Shown: positions 18,527-26,938 of the stretch, piece by piece
Numbering within the stretch: position 1 is the first letter of the stretch
How the letters are laid out: every line of letters starts with the position of its first letter
NCBI GenBank assembly: GCA_965248805.1
Contig: CBDFKJ010000007.1
Coordinates: 434,001-498,000, forward strand
Length of the DNA stretch: 64,000 bases
Direction: 5' to 3'
DNA from: CBDFKJ01 sp965248805
GTDB taxonomy: Bacteria > Pseudomonadota > Alphaproteobacteria > UBA6615
The notes under the pieces: model-generated
Told to the model about the DNA's origin: nothing
Seen by the model: the letters and a program-made list of their open reading frames with translations, nothing else
Databases searched by the model: none
Position numbers and translations under genes: made by a program

Positions 18527-19929
18527 CGGGCGCCGCCGGACAAAGCCGCAAGAGGACCGTCCTCGACTACCGGGAAGCCAAGCGGCTGGCCCGCGACCGC
18601 GACCCCGCCGTGCGCCAGGCGGTCGCCGCGCGCGAGGACGTGCGGCCGGAGATCCTCTACTACCTGGCCGAGGATCCGGAACCGACCGTGCGCCAAGCGG
18701 TTGCGCGCAATACGCACGCGCCGTGCCAGGCCGATCTCATGTTGGCCAACGATTCCAGCAGCGCCATTCGCACCGACCTGACGCGCAAGATCACGCGGCT
18801 GACGCCCGACCTCGCCCCGGACGAACGCAGCCGCCTGTACACCGTCGTCGTCGAGACATTGGATGTGTTGGCGCAAGACCAGCTTGTGCGCGTGCGCCGG
18901 ATGCTGGCAGAATCGTTGAAGGACGTCGCCTCGGCGCCGCCGGGCGTCATCCGGCGCTTGGCGCGGGACGCAACGCTCAGCGTCTGCCGGCCGGTGCTCG
19001 AATTCTCGCCGGTTCTGACCGATGAAGATTTGCTCGACATCATCGCCAGCGAGCCGGTGCAGGGTGCCCTTGGCGCCGTCTCGCGCAGAGCGCAGGTTGG
19101 TGAAACCGTGGCCGAGGCGGTGGTGCGCACCGGCGACGCCGACGCCATTTGCGAGCTACTCGCCAATCATGGCGCGCAAATCCGCGAGGATTTGCTCGAC
19201 CAACTGATCGACGACGCGCCGCACCATCCGCAGTGGCATGCCCCGATCGTGCGCCGACCGCGCCTGTCGAACCGCGCCGCGCGGAGCCTGACGCGGTTCC
19301 TCACCCAATCGTTGCTGGGCGAGCTTCGGCAGCGCGCCGATCTGGATGAGCCGACCCTGTCGGCGATCGCCGAAGACGTCGAGCGACGCATGCACGAACA
19401 GCCCGACGATGACGATGGCGATGGCGATGGCGACGTTGGCGAAGACGATCTCTGGCCCGAACCAACCGCAACGAAGGTCGATTCGGGGTGGGAACGCACT
19501 GCAAGGCCGGACGACAAATTCGATCCCGGCTGGGAACGCGACGATGCCAAGGAGGTCGACAAGTTCGAGCCGAGTTGGGCGGCCGAAGAACTGGCAACAG
19601 ATGACGAGCATGATGGTCCACCCGCCGAACGCGTGATCACCGAGGCATTGGCGCGCGGTGACCGTCCGATCGTGTTTCAGACCCTCGCCGACGAAGCAGA
19701 ACTGGATGAGAGTGTTATCCGCCGCGCAGTCTCTTTGCGTCATGCAAAGGGCATTGTCGCGATCGCCTGGAAAGCGGGACTCAGCATGCGCGTCGCCATT
19801 CAGCTGCAGCTGCAATTCGTCGGCGTTGCCCCCGCCGATCTGGTTCGTGCGGGCGGTGACGGAGAGTTCCCACTGCCCGACGACGACTTGCGCTGGCAGC
19901 TACAGTTTCTTGCCCGCACGCGCGGCTAG
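18523..19929 (+). CDS. DUF2336 domain protein with acidic tandem-repeat linker
   Basis: 468 residues. The N-terminal half is alpha-helical with HEAT-like units (DRDPAVRQAVAARED, EDPEPTVRQAVARN), as in the alphaproteobacterial DUF2336 family. A linker near residues 290-355 is acidic (DDDDGDGDGD) and carries three copies of a K-F/V-D/E-x-G/S-W unit, spaced 14-15 residues. A C-terminal helical part follows. The function of DUF2336 is not established. The gene overlaps the GGDEF gene by 4 bases, which suggests a link to c-di-GMP signalling. Confidence 0.8.
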   Translation: MTGAAGQSRKRTVLDYREAKRLARDRDPAVRQAVAAREDVRPEILYYLAEDPEPTVRQAVARNTHAPCQADLMLANDSSSAIRTDLTRKITRLTPDLAPDERSRLYTVVVETLDVLAQDQLVRVRRMLAESLKDVASAPPGVIRRLARDATLSVCRPVLEFSPVLTDEDLLDIIASEPVQGALGAVSRRAQVGETVAEAVVRTGDADAICELLANHGAQIREDLLDQLIDDAPHHPQWHAPIVRRPRLSNRAARSLTRFLTQSLLGELRQRADLDEPTLSAIAEDVERRMHEQPDDDDGDGDGDVGEDDLWPEPTATKVDSGWERTARPDDKFDPGWERDDAKEVDKFEPSWAAEELATDDEHDGPPAERVITEALARGDRPIVFQTLADEAELDESVIRRAVSLRHAKGIVAIAWKAGLSMRVAIQLQLQFVGVAPADLVRAGGDGEFPLPDDDLRWQLQFLARTRG

Positions 19930-19945
19930 GGCGAACAAGCTCGCA

Positions 19946-20857
19946 TTACGCGGACGGCCAAATGGCGGTCCCAAGCCCGTGCTCGGTGAATATCTCCAAC
20001 AGCACGGCGTGCGGCGTGCGGCCGTCCATGATCACCGCCCCCGCGGCGTTGTCTTGCACCGCGGCGATGCAGGTCTCCACCTTGGGGATCATGCCGCCGT
20101 GGATTGTGCCGTCCGCAATCAAGGCCTGCGCCTCAGCCACGCTCATATCGTTGATCAATTCACCGGCCGCATCGAGCACACCGGCCACATCGGTCAGCAT
20201 GAGCAGACGGGTCGCACGCAACGCACCGGCGACGGCACCGGCCGCCGTATCGGCGTTGATGTTGTAGGTTTCACCGTTCGGGCCGATCCCGATCGGTGCG
20301 ATCACCGGGATGATCCTCGACTGTGTGAGCGTTCCCAACAGTGCCGCATCGACGTGCTTGGGATTGCCGACGAAGCCGAGATCGAGCACGCGCTCGATAT
20401 TGCTGTCGGGATCGCGCCGGGTTCGCTGCAGCCGTTCGGCAACAATTAGATTGCCGTCCTTACCCGACAAGCCGACCGCTGTGCCACCCACCGCGTTGAT
20501 CGCCGATACGACCGCCTTGTTGATCGAACCGCACAGCACCATTTCGACGATGTCCACGGTCTCCTGATCGGTGACCCTGAGGCCGTCGACGAACGCGCTC
20601 TTGATGCGCAGGCGTTCCAGCATCTGGCCAATTTGCGGGCCGCCTCCATGCATAACGACCGGATTGATGCCGACCTGCTTGAGCAGCACGATATCGCGCG
20701 CGAACGCATTCGATAGCGCGGCATCGCCCATCGCATGACCACCGTACTTGACGACGACGGTCTTGCCGGCATGGCGGCGCATGAACGGCAGCGCCTCCGA
20801 CAGGGTCGCCGCCTTGGCCACACGTTCTTCCGTCGCGATCTTTCTATTGTCGGGCAT
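19946..20857 (-). CDS. argB: Acetylglutamate kinase
   Basis: 303 residues of the amino-acid kinase fold. KYGGHAMGD (about 38-46) is the phosphate-binding Lys-Gly-Gly, VMHGGGPQIG binds substrate, and LTDVAGVLD and GMIPKVETC are conserved in ArgB. It phosphorylates N-acetylglutamate in arginine synthesis. It lies 30 bases after engB on the same strand and ends tail to tail with the DUF2336 gene 16 bases away. Confidence 0.94.
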   Translation of the reverse strand: MPDNRKIATEERVAKAATLSEALPFMRRHAGKTVVVKYGGHAMGDAALSNAFARDIVLLKQVGINPVVMHGGGPQIGQMLERLRIKSAFVDGLRVTDQETVDIVEMVLCGSINKAVVSAINAVGGTAVGLSGKDGNLIVAERLQRTRRDPDSNIERVLDLGFVGNPKHVDAALLGTLTQSRIIPVIAPIGIGPNGETYNINADTAAGAVAGALRATRLLMLTDVAGVLDAAGELINDMSVAEAQALIADGTIHGGMIPKVETCIAAVQDNAAGAVIMDGRTPHAVLLEIFTEHGLGTAIWPSA

Positions 20858-20887
20858 GGCGCCTCCGCATCGCAGTCGCCCGGGAGG

Positions 20888-21589
20888 CTAACGCATCGCA
20901 GGAGGGCTCGCCAGTTTCGCCAGGGTTGTGCGTAACGTCGCGATGCCGGTGCCGGCGTGAGCGCTGGTTGCGACCATGTCGGCCATCGCCGCCGGCCGCT
21001 TTCGTGCCAGCGATACACAGGCGTCGATCTGGCGGGCGAGCTCGGCACCGGTCGCCTTGTCGGCCTTGGTCAAGACGATCTGGTAGGCCACCGCGCATTG
21101 ATCCAGCAGAGCCATCATCTCCTCATCGGCGGCCTTCGGCCCATGGCGTGCGTCGACCAGCAGGCAGCAGCGGCGCAAGCTCGCCCGGCCACGCAGGTAG
21201 TCCCGGGTCAGTTCAGTCCATTCCGCAATCGCCGTCTTCGATGCGCGGGCGTAGCCAATTCCGGGAAGATCGACCAGCATCAGCCGTCCGCCCAGGCGGA
21301 AGAAATTGAGCTGCCGCGTGCGCCCCGGCGTGCGGCTGGTGCGCGCCAGCATGCGCCGGCCGGTCAGCGCATTGATCAGGCTCGACTTGCCTACGTTGGA
21401 ACGGCCGGCAAATGCAACCTCCGGCAGGTCCGGCGCGGGAATGCCGGCGATGCTCGCCGAGCCCGCCACGAACTGACACTCCTGTGCAAACAACCAGCGC
21501 CCAAATTCCGCTTCCGTCGCGCTGACGTCGTCCGCCGCAGCGGTTTCGTCATTTGGAGGCACGGCGCTTGCCGGGACGCTTCCTGTCAC
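20888..21589 (-). CDS. engB: Ribosome-biogenesis GTPase EngB/YsxC
   Basis: About 233 residues if translation starts at GTG 21589, which overlaps the end of yidC by 41 bases. A longer open frame upstream is antisense-like basic sequence and is unlikely to be coding. GTPase motifs are G1 GRSNVGKSS, G2 region SRTPGRTRQLNFF, G3 VDLPGIGYA and G4 TKADKA. It acts in 50S subunit assembly in the cytoplasm. The exact start is uncertain. Confidence 0.9.
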   Translation of the reverse strand: MTGSVPASAVPPNDETAAADDVSATEAEFGRWLFAQECQFVAGSASIAGIPAPDLPEVAFAGRSNVGKSSLINALTGRRMLARTSRTPGRTRQLNFFRLGGRLMLVDLPGIGYARASKTAIAEWTELTRDYLRGRASLRRCCLLVDARHGPKAADEEMMALLDQCAVAYQIVLTKADKATGAELARQIDACVSLARKRPAAMADMVATSAHAGTGIATLRTTLAKLASPPAMR

Positions 21590-23489
21590 CGTTGCGCCGC
21601 CCGGTGCTGCGCTTGCGTGGTGGCCGGCCGGAGGGCGCGGCACTCGCAGGCGCCGGTGCGGTATCCGGCCCGGTCTCACCGCTTTCATCGCCGTCGGGCG
21701 GCGCTTCCGGCGATGGCGCGGGTTCGGGCGCAGGTCTCGGTGCCGCAGCCGGTGCAGCCATGGCGACCGGAGCGGTGCCGCCGCCGATGGACACACCCAT
21801 GCGGCGCATGATGACGTACTGCTGAGCGATGGACAGGATGTTGTTCCACGCCCAGTAGATCACCAGGCCGGCCGGGAAACTGGCCAGCAACACGGTGAAG
21901 AAGATCGGCATCAGCATGAAGATCTTTGCCTGCACCGGATCGGGCGGCGCCGGATTCAGCTTCTGCTGCAAGAACATCGTCACGCCCATGATCAGCGGCC
22001 AGGCGCCGATCATCAGGAACGACGGGGGGTCGAACGGGAAGAGTCCGAAAAGATTGAAAGCGGTGGTCGGATCCGGCGCCGACAGATCGTTGATCCAGCC
22101 GAAAAACGGCGCGTGGCGCATTTCGATGGTGACGAACAGCACCTTGTAAAGGGCGAAGAATACCGGAATCTGAATGACGATGGGCAGGCACCCGGAAAGC
22201 GGGTTCACCTTTTCCCGCTTGTACAGCTCCATCATCTCCTGCTGCAGCTTCTGCTTGTCCTCGTTGTAGCGCTCGCGCAATTCCAGCATCTGCGGCTGCA
22301 GCGCCTTCATGCGGCTCATCGACTTGTAGGACTTGTTGGCCAGCGGGAAGAACAGGGCCTTGATGAAGATGGTCAGGGCCAGGATCGCCAAGCCGAAATT
22401 GCCCAGCCAGGCATCCAGGTAGAGCATGCCGTAGAAGATCGGCTTGGTGATGTAGAAGAACCAACCGAAGTCGATCGCCAGATCGAAGCGCGGGATACCG
22501 AGGCCGTCGCGATAGCCATCGAGCAGCCGCACCTCCTTCGCGCCGGCAAACAGCCGCGACGAAGTGGTGACGTTCGCGCCGGGCGCCAGGGCCCTGGCAG
22601 CACCGAGCAAGTCGACCTGATAACTATCGGTGCCATTGCTGTCCGAATAGACGAAGCGAGACCGCACCGACTCCCCTTGGTCCGGCACCAGTGCAGTCAG
22701 CCAATATTTGTCTGTAATGCCGATCCAGCCGCCGGTGCCGGTCTGCTCGATGATGCGCTGCTCTTCGACGTCGTCGTAGTCCACCTCCTCCAGCGCGCCA
22801 TCGAAAACACCGAGTGGGCCTTCGTGCAGAATGAAGAAACCCAGGGTGTCGGGAAGCCCGACGCGGCGCACGCGGCTGTAGGGCAGAAGATTGAGCGTTT
22901 CCTGGCCGACGTTTTCAACTCGATCGGTGATCGTGAACATGTAGTCCCGATCGACCGCGATCTGGCGCGTGAACGCCAGGCCGTCGTCGGACCGCCAACT
23001 GAGCGTCACCGGCTGGTCAGCGCTCAGCATCGCCCGATCGGCCTGCCACTCTGCGGCGCGGCCCAGATCGCGCCCGCGGTCGTCGACCCAGCCGAATTCC
23101 GCATAGTACGGCGCCTCCGCGCCGGGCGGCGACAGGAGGTTGATCTCCGGGCTTTGCGGATCCGTCGTCGCACGGTAGTCGGCAAGGCTCAGGTCATCGA
23201 ACCGGCCGCCGGAAAGATTGATCGAGCCGCGAACGCGCGGACCGTCGATGATCACCCGCTCGGCCTCGGCCACGACTACGCCGCGCTCTCGCGGAGCCTC
23301 CGCTTCGATCGGTTCACCCGGCCCGGCATCCAGCGGCGGCAAAGGCGGCAGGTCGCCCGGCGGCGCCTCGCCCTGGACGGTCTGGGCTGTCTGCGGCGGC
23401 GGATCCACAAAGGTCTGCAAATAGAGCTGCCAGCCGACCAGCACCACAATGCTGAGCACGATGGCGAGGATGAGGTTGCGGTGCTCCAT
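21549..23489 (-). CDS. yidC: Membrane protein insertase YidC
   Basis: 646 residues in Gram-negative YidC layout: N-terminal TM (about 6-25), a Pro/Glu-rich linker, a large periplasmic beta domain (about 80-360), then the Oxa1 core with hydrophobic helices from about 365 to 575. The C-terminal 60 residues are Ala/Pro-rich and then strongly Lys/Arg-rich (PPRKRSTGRRNGDRKRPGKR), suggesting ribosome contact. It inserts and folds inner-membrane proteins. It is 6 bases after yidD. Confidence 0.95.
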   Translation of the reverse strand: MEHRNLILAIVLSIVVLVGWQLYLQTFVDPPPQTAQTVQGEAPPGDLPPLPPLDAGPGEPIEAEAPRERGVVVAEAERVIIDGPRVRGSINLSGGRFDDLSLADYRATTDPQSPEINLLSPPGAEAPYYAEFGWVDDRGRDLGRAAEWQADRAMLSADQPVTLSWRSDDGLAFTRQIAVDRDYMFTITDRVENVGQETLNLLPYSRVRRVGLPDTLGFFILHEGPLGVFDGALEEVDYDDVEEQRIIEQTGTGGWIGITDKYWLTALVPDQGESVRSRFVYSDSNGTDSYQVDLLGAARALAPGANVTTSSRLFAGAKEVRLLDGYRDGLGIPRFDLAIDFGWFFYITKPIFYGMLYLDAWLGNFGLAILALTIFIKALFFPLANKSYKSMSRMKALQPQMLELRERYNEDKQKLQQEMMELYKREKVNPLSGCLPIVIQIPVFFALYKVLFVTIEMRHAPFFGWINDLSAPDPTTAFNLFGLFPFDPPSFLMIGAWPLIMGVTMFLQQKLNPAPPDPVQAKIFMLMPIFFTVLLASFPAGLVIYWAWNNILSIAQQYVIMRRMGVSIGGGTAPVAMAAPAAAPRPAPEPAPSPEAPPDGDESGETGPDTAPAPASAAPSGRPPRKRSTGRRNGDRKRPGKRRASK

Positions 23490-23495
23490 CGCGGG

Positions 23496-23765
23496 TCAGC
23501 GCGCAGCCCTATCGACGGTCGTGACCGTTTCTCCGGTCGACACCGGATCGTAGCCGGCGCCACCCCAGGGATGGCACCGTGCGACGCGACGGAGCGCCAT
23601 CCAGCCGCCGCGCCACGGCCCGTGAAGCTCTACCGCCTCCAGGGTGTAGGCCGAACAGGTCGGTAAATAGCGGCAGCCCGCCGGGACCACCGGCGACAGT
23701 ACATAGCGATAGACGATGACGAACGCCCGTATGGTCCAGCCGAGCGCCGCGTTAACGTGCTTCAT
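23496..23765 (-). CDS. yidD: Membrane protein insertion efficiency factor YidD
   Basis: 89 residues from MKHVNAALGW. The family pattern YRYVLSPVVPAGCRYLPTCS followed by YTLEAVELHG and RRVARCHPWG is complete, including the conserved cysteines. An amphipathic N-terminal helix associates with the membrane. Its ATG overlaps the rnpA stop by 4 bases (ATGA), fixing the start and implying coupled translation between rnpA and yidC. Confidence 0.93.
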   Translation of the reverse strand: MKHVNAALGWTIRAFVIVYRYVLSPVVPAGCRYLPTCSAYTLEAVELHGPWRGGWMALRRVARCHPWGGAGYDPVSTGETVTTVDRAAR

Positions 23766-24175
23766 ATTGGTCCGCCCTGACGCTCGCACTCAACGCGCCA
23801 AGCGCCGACACGGCGCAGCGCCGTGCCGAGATCGGCGACGAGATCGGCAAATGGCCGCGTCCGCGACCTCACCCTTCCGATCAGCACATAGTCAAAGCCG
23901 CCCCTTGCGCAATAGGGCATCACTTGCTGAGCGGCCGCCTTCAGGCGGCGGCGCACGCGATTGCGTACCACCGCACCACCGACACGGCGGCTGACAGTGA
24001 ATCCGATACCGAGCAAATGCGCGGCCTTGTCATCTTGCTTTGGGGCCACCTGCAGCACCAGCCCCGGCGCGGCGAAAGACTTGCCGCCGGCCGCGACCCG
24101 TCGAAATTGAGCGCGATTGCGCAACCGTGTCGGCGCCTGCGGTGGACACCCCGCGTGCTGCGATGTGGAAACCAT
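23762..24175 (-). CDS. rnpA: Ribonuclease P protein component
   Basis: 137 residues from MVSTSQHAG, placing the conserved LRNRAQFRRV helix near the N-terminus. The RNR signature VGGAVVRNRVRRRLKAA near residues 65-81 binds the RNase P RNA. It matures tRNA 5' ends with the M1-type RNA. It lies 34 bases after rpmH in the standard order. An upstream ATG would add 14 residues, but that region is needed as leader. Confidence 0.92.
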   Translation of the reverse strand: MVSTSQHAGCPPQAPTRLRNRAQFRRVAAGGKSFAAPGLVLQVAPKQDDKAAHLLGIGFTVSRRVGGAVVRNRVRRRLKAAAQQVMPYCARGGFDYVLIGRVRSRTRPFADLVADLGTALRRVGAWRVECERQGGPI

Positions 24176-24209
24176 TGTCGGGTGCCAACGAGGCGCCGCG
24201 CCGCGAGGC

Positions 24210-24344
24210 TCAGGCACTCAGCTGCTTGCGCCCTTTGGCTCGTCGGCGCGCCAGCACCCGCCGGCCTGCGGCCGTACTCATGCGAGAACGGAATCCGTGC
24301 CGCCGCTTGCGAACGATCGTGCTTGGCTGAAAGGTGCGCTTCAC
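24210..24344 (-). CDS. rpmH: 50S ribosomal protein L34
   Basis: 44 residues beginning (M)KRTFQPSTIVRKRRHGF and ending RAKGRKQLSA, a full-length L34. The start codon is GTG, with an AGGAGG ribosome site 6 bases upstream. It is the promoter-proximal gene of rpmH-rnpA-yidD-yidC-engB. Every expected L34 feature, including the Arg/Lys-rich core, is present. Confidence 0.96.
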   Translation of the reverse strand: MKRTFQPSTIVRKRRHGFRSRMSTAAGRRVLARRRAKGRKQLSA

Positions 24345-24386
24345 GCGCGCGCCTCCTGACGGGGTTTAGTCAGTGTCGACGCTGGG

Positions 24387-24415
24387 TGTATAGGGATGCG
24401 CTCTGCCGGTGTCAA
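24387..24415 (-). promoter_or_regulatory. Near-consensus sigma-70 promoter of the rpmH operon
   Basis: On the minus strand, TTGACA (24415-24410), exactly 17 bases, then TATACA (24392-24387), about 43 bases upstream of the rpmH GTG. This is the best -35/-10 match found in the window and suits a ribosomal protein operon. Confidence 0.75.
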
Positions 24416-24450
24416 CGCGCCGCGACGTCGGCCGACGTGGCGCCACAGCC

Positions 24451-25601
24451 TCATCCGAGTTTGGTATCCGCCGACGCCGCCGTAACGCCACGCAGCACAT
24501 CAATCGGGAACGGCGGCTCGCGTCCGAAGCAGACCACCGCCGCGGGCCGCCATTTGCGGTGCAAGATCTCGGCCCGGCGGACAAAATAGGCCGCCCAATC
24601 CAGATCCGGGGCACATGCCTCGCGCTCCCGGCCCGGCGGAAAGTACTCAAATGTGTACTGTTCGCGACGAAAGATGGACATGTCCTTGCAGTCGGTGATG
24701 AACACGGGCGCGAAATCTGCCCTGCGCGCCATCTCCTCGCCGGCGCGATCGACGATATCCGACACGGCTTGCGCATCCAGGCCGAATATCAGCACCGCTG
24801 CGACCGATCGTTTGCCTTCGTTGGCAATGGTCCACAGGCCGGGGCGCACGGGAAGCGTCCTGCGATGGGTGCGCTGCAGCTCGAGGCCGTCCGCGGCCAC
24901 CGGCTTCCCCGGCGTGATCGCCGGCGACGAAAAGGCGCCGCGCACGAAGACGGGTGGATCTGCGGGGGCCTTCGACGCGCCGCCGGCGCTCTCACCCAGT
25001 TTTGCAACCGCGCTGGTCCATGCCGCCTGCAGCCGACCGGGCGGTATCGCAGGTGGTGCGGGGATCTCGGGCGTCTCGGCCGGCCCCGGCAGCAGCCGCG
25101 ATTCGAAGATGCGGCGCCGCCGGTGCAGCCGCTGCAAGGCCAAACGAAGCCGCCGATTGGCGGTTTGCAGCCCTGACAGCTGCTGCTTCATCGCTTTCAA
25201 CTCATTCCGGCGCGCTTCGTAGTCCTTGTTCAGTTCCGAGCGCTTGTTCGACACGTATTTCAGTCGTTGCCCCTGGGCGTGGCGGTCGGCCAGCAGCCCC
25301 TCGTGGCGTTCACGCAGGCTCGTCATCAAGCCCTCGGTCGCGCGCCGACGTGGCACCAGCTTGTCCAGCTCCGCCGCCAGCCCGGCGACGATGTCGGTGG
25401 CTACCGCCGACAGGCTGCGGGCCGCGTCGGCCTGCCCGCCCCGCCCCGCCCCATTTCGGTCGACTTCGCGATTGAGTCGACCATGCGCTGCAGTGCCGTG
25501 AACTCGCCACGCAGACTTCCGACCCAAGCCATGTCGTCCTGCAATGACTCGAAAGCATCATCCCACGTGACTTCGCGGTCGACCGCGCGCGGCCTTAGCA
25601 T
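24451..25601 (-). pseudogene. Coiled-coil protein with unknown C-terminal domain, frame broken in a GCCCC tract
   Basis: The natural start appears to be ATG 25601 (MLRPRAVDREVTWDDAFESL). That frame runs into the pentanucleotide tract at 25434-25452 and stops at 25401. The rest continues in the adjacent frame: a long helical coiled coil (about 60-165), a Pro-rich hinge, and a C-terminal domain with FITDCKDMSIFRREQYTFEY and a CFGREPP end. Loss of one GGGGC unit would join the frames exactly. The family is unknown. It lies beside a glycosyltransferase-like gene, so a surface-glycan role is possible but not shown. Confidence 0.6.
25434..25452. repeat. GCCCC pentanucleotide tract inside a coding region
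   Basis: GCCC followed by three GCCCC units on the plus strand. The tract sits precisely where the reading frame of the coiled-coil gene changes. Five-base units change frame when gained or lost. Confidence 0.8.
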
Positions 25602-25664
25602 CGCCTGACGGCGCCGAGCGCCCGCCGGTATCGGTTACGGCCGCCTTTTCGTTGCTCACATCGT

Positions 25665-26375
25665 TCATGCCACGGACCGTGTGAGGTTCATCACGAGGCA
25701 CGCGGCCTCGCCGGCACCGTTCGACAGCGACAGGGCCCCACAGGCTTGACGCATCGCATCGCGCTGCGCCGGGTCCATCATGCGCGATATCAGGCCGGCC
25801 ATGCGCTCCGGCTCGTCGGGCAGCAGCATGAAACTGGCGCCCCGCTCACTGGCGTAGCTGGCGCGGGCCAATTGATTGTCCATCGACGGATGCGTGTTGG
25901 GCACGAATATCATCGGCAACGACGCGGCGATGATCTCGTGGAATGAGTTGTAGCCAACCGCGCTGAGCGCAAAATCGAACGCCTTGAAATAGCGCGCGAT
26001 GGGATAGTCACGCAACTTCGGCACGCCTGGAAACAGGTCGAGGCTGTCTTCGGCGATGACCCATTCCGCCAGGCGCACTTCGACCTCCGGTTTCTGCCCG
26101 AAACTGTCCAGCGCGGTGTCGATCAGCGTTAGGATGTCGAGATTGTTGCAGGACCCAAGTTGCAACAGAACCGCCAGCGCGTCGTCACCGATGCCGAGCG
26201 CCGCGCGCGCATCGGCGCGGGACAGGAACTCCGCCTCCTCCAGCAGGGTGATCGGGTTCACACGCTGTACCATGGACCGGTAGCGGACCGTCGGCCCGGT
26301 ATCGAGTTCCTCGGCGATGTCCCTGGGCTCCAAAACGGCATGAAAGGCGCCTTGCCGCTCGATCGGTCCGGACAT
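25665..26375 (-). CDS. Glycosyltransferase-like protein, C-terminal half only
   Basis: 236 residues resembling the C-terminal nucleotide-sugar binding half of MurG/GT-B enzymes. It contains VLLQLGSCNN, then FDFALSAVGYNSFHEIIAASLPMIFVPN and DNQLARA, the usual donor-binding Gly...E and DQ region. GT-B enzymes need an N-terminal acceptor domain of some 150-200 residues that is absent here. An in-frame stop lies just upstream of ATG 26375. It is probably a truncated gene, adjacent to other broken genes at the prophage edge. Confidence 0.55.
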   Translation of the reverse strand: MSGPIERQGAFHAVLEPRDIAEELDTGPTVRYRSMVQRVNPITLLEEAEFLSRADARAALGIGDDALAVLLQLGSCNNLDILTLIDTALDSFGQKPEVEVRLAEWVIAEDSLDLFPGVPKLRDYPIARYFKAFDFALSAVGYNSFHEIIAASLPMIFVPNTHPSMDNQLARASYASERGASFMLLPDEPERMAGLISRMMDPAQRDAMRQACGALSLSNGAGEAACLVMNLTRSVA

Positions 26376-26390
26376 CTTCCGGGCCCGGCG

Positions 26391-26938
26391 TCAGGCGGGC
26401 CAACTGCGCCCCTTCGACGACCCCTGCGGCGCCATCCTCGATGGCGTCCGGCTGCGGAGCAACGGGCCGTCCGCCGGCCGTTCGACGGCGGCGCGGACCG
26501 AGGGCACCATCGCCACATCGGCGCGCAGGCCCGCTGGCGGTGGCTCAGCGATCTGGACAGGACGAGCCTCCGCCGCCGCTGGCTGAGGCGCCGGCGGCGC
26601 GGCGGGACGCGCATTCATTGCCTCCAGCTCGGCATCCAGAAGGCTCAGAAGCAAGTGGCTGACGCGGCCGTCGATCGACAGCCCACGGCTGCGCTGGTAG
26701 TGTTCAACCGCGCGTTGAGTTGCCGGGCCCTCTTCACCATCTATCGGTCCCGCAAAGAAACCGAGACGGCGAAACCGTGCCTGCACGATCAAGACCAGGT
26801 CGGCGTCGCTGTACCGTGTGACCCGCGCCGGCGTTTCCACCGTTCGCGCGGGGTCGGCCAACGCGAGTTGGGTTGCCGGTGGCTCATCGGCCGGCGCCGG
26901 ACGCTCACGCGCCGGCGCGACGACGGCTTGAGTACGGC
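26391..26938 (-). pseudogene. Peptidoglycan-binding-domain protein, 5' end missing
   Basis: The coding part starts near 26938, where phage primase sequence gives way, and ends at TGA 26391. It includes a PGBD-type domain: VQARFRRLGFFAGPIDGEEG followed by PATQRAVEHYQRSRGLSIDG. Flanks are Pro/Ala-rich linkers. The open frame extends upstream only as antisense of the primase, so the gene has lost its start. Such domains anchor envelope proteins to murein. The join at about 26935-26940 is a chromosome-prophage rearrangement point. Confidence 0.6.

Noticed and set aside
22113..23666. 517-residue plus-strand open frame
   Set aside because: Antisense to yidC and yidD; no family features.
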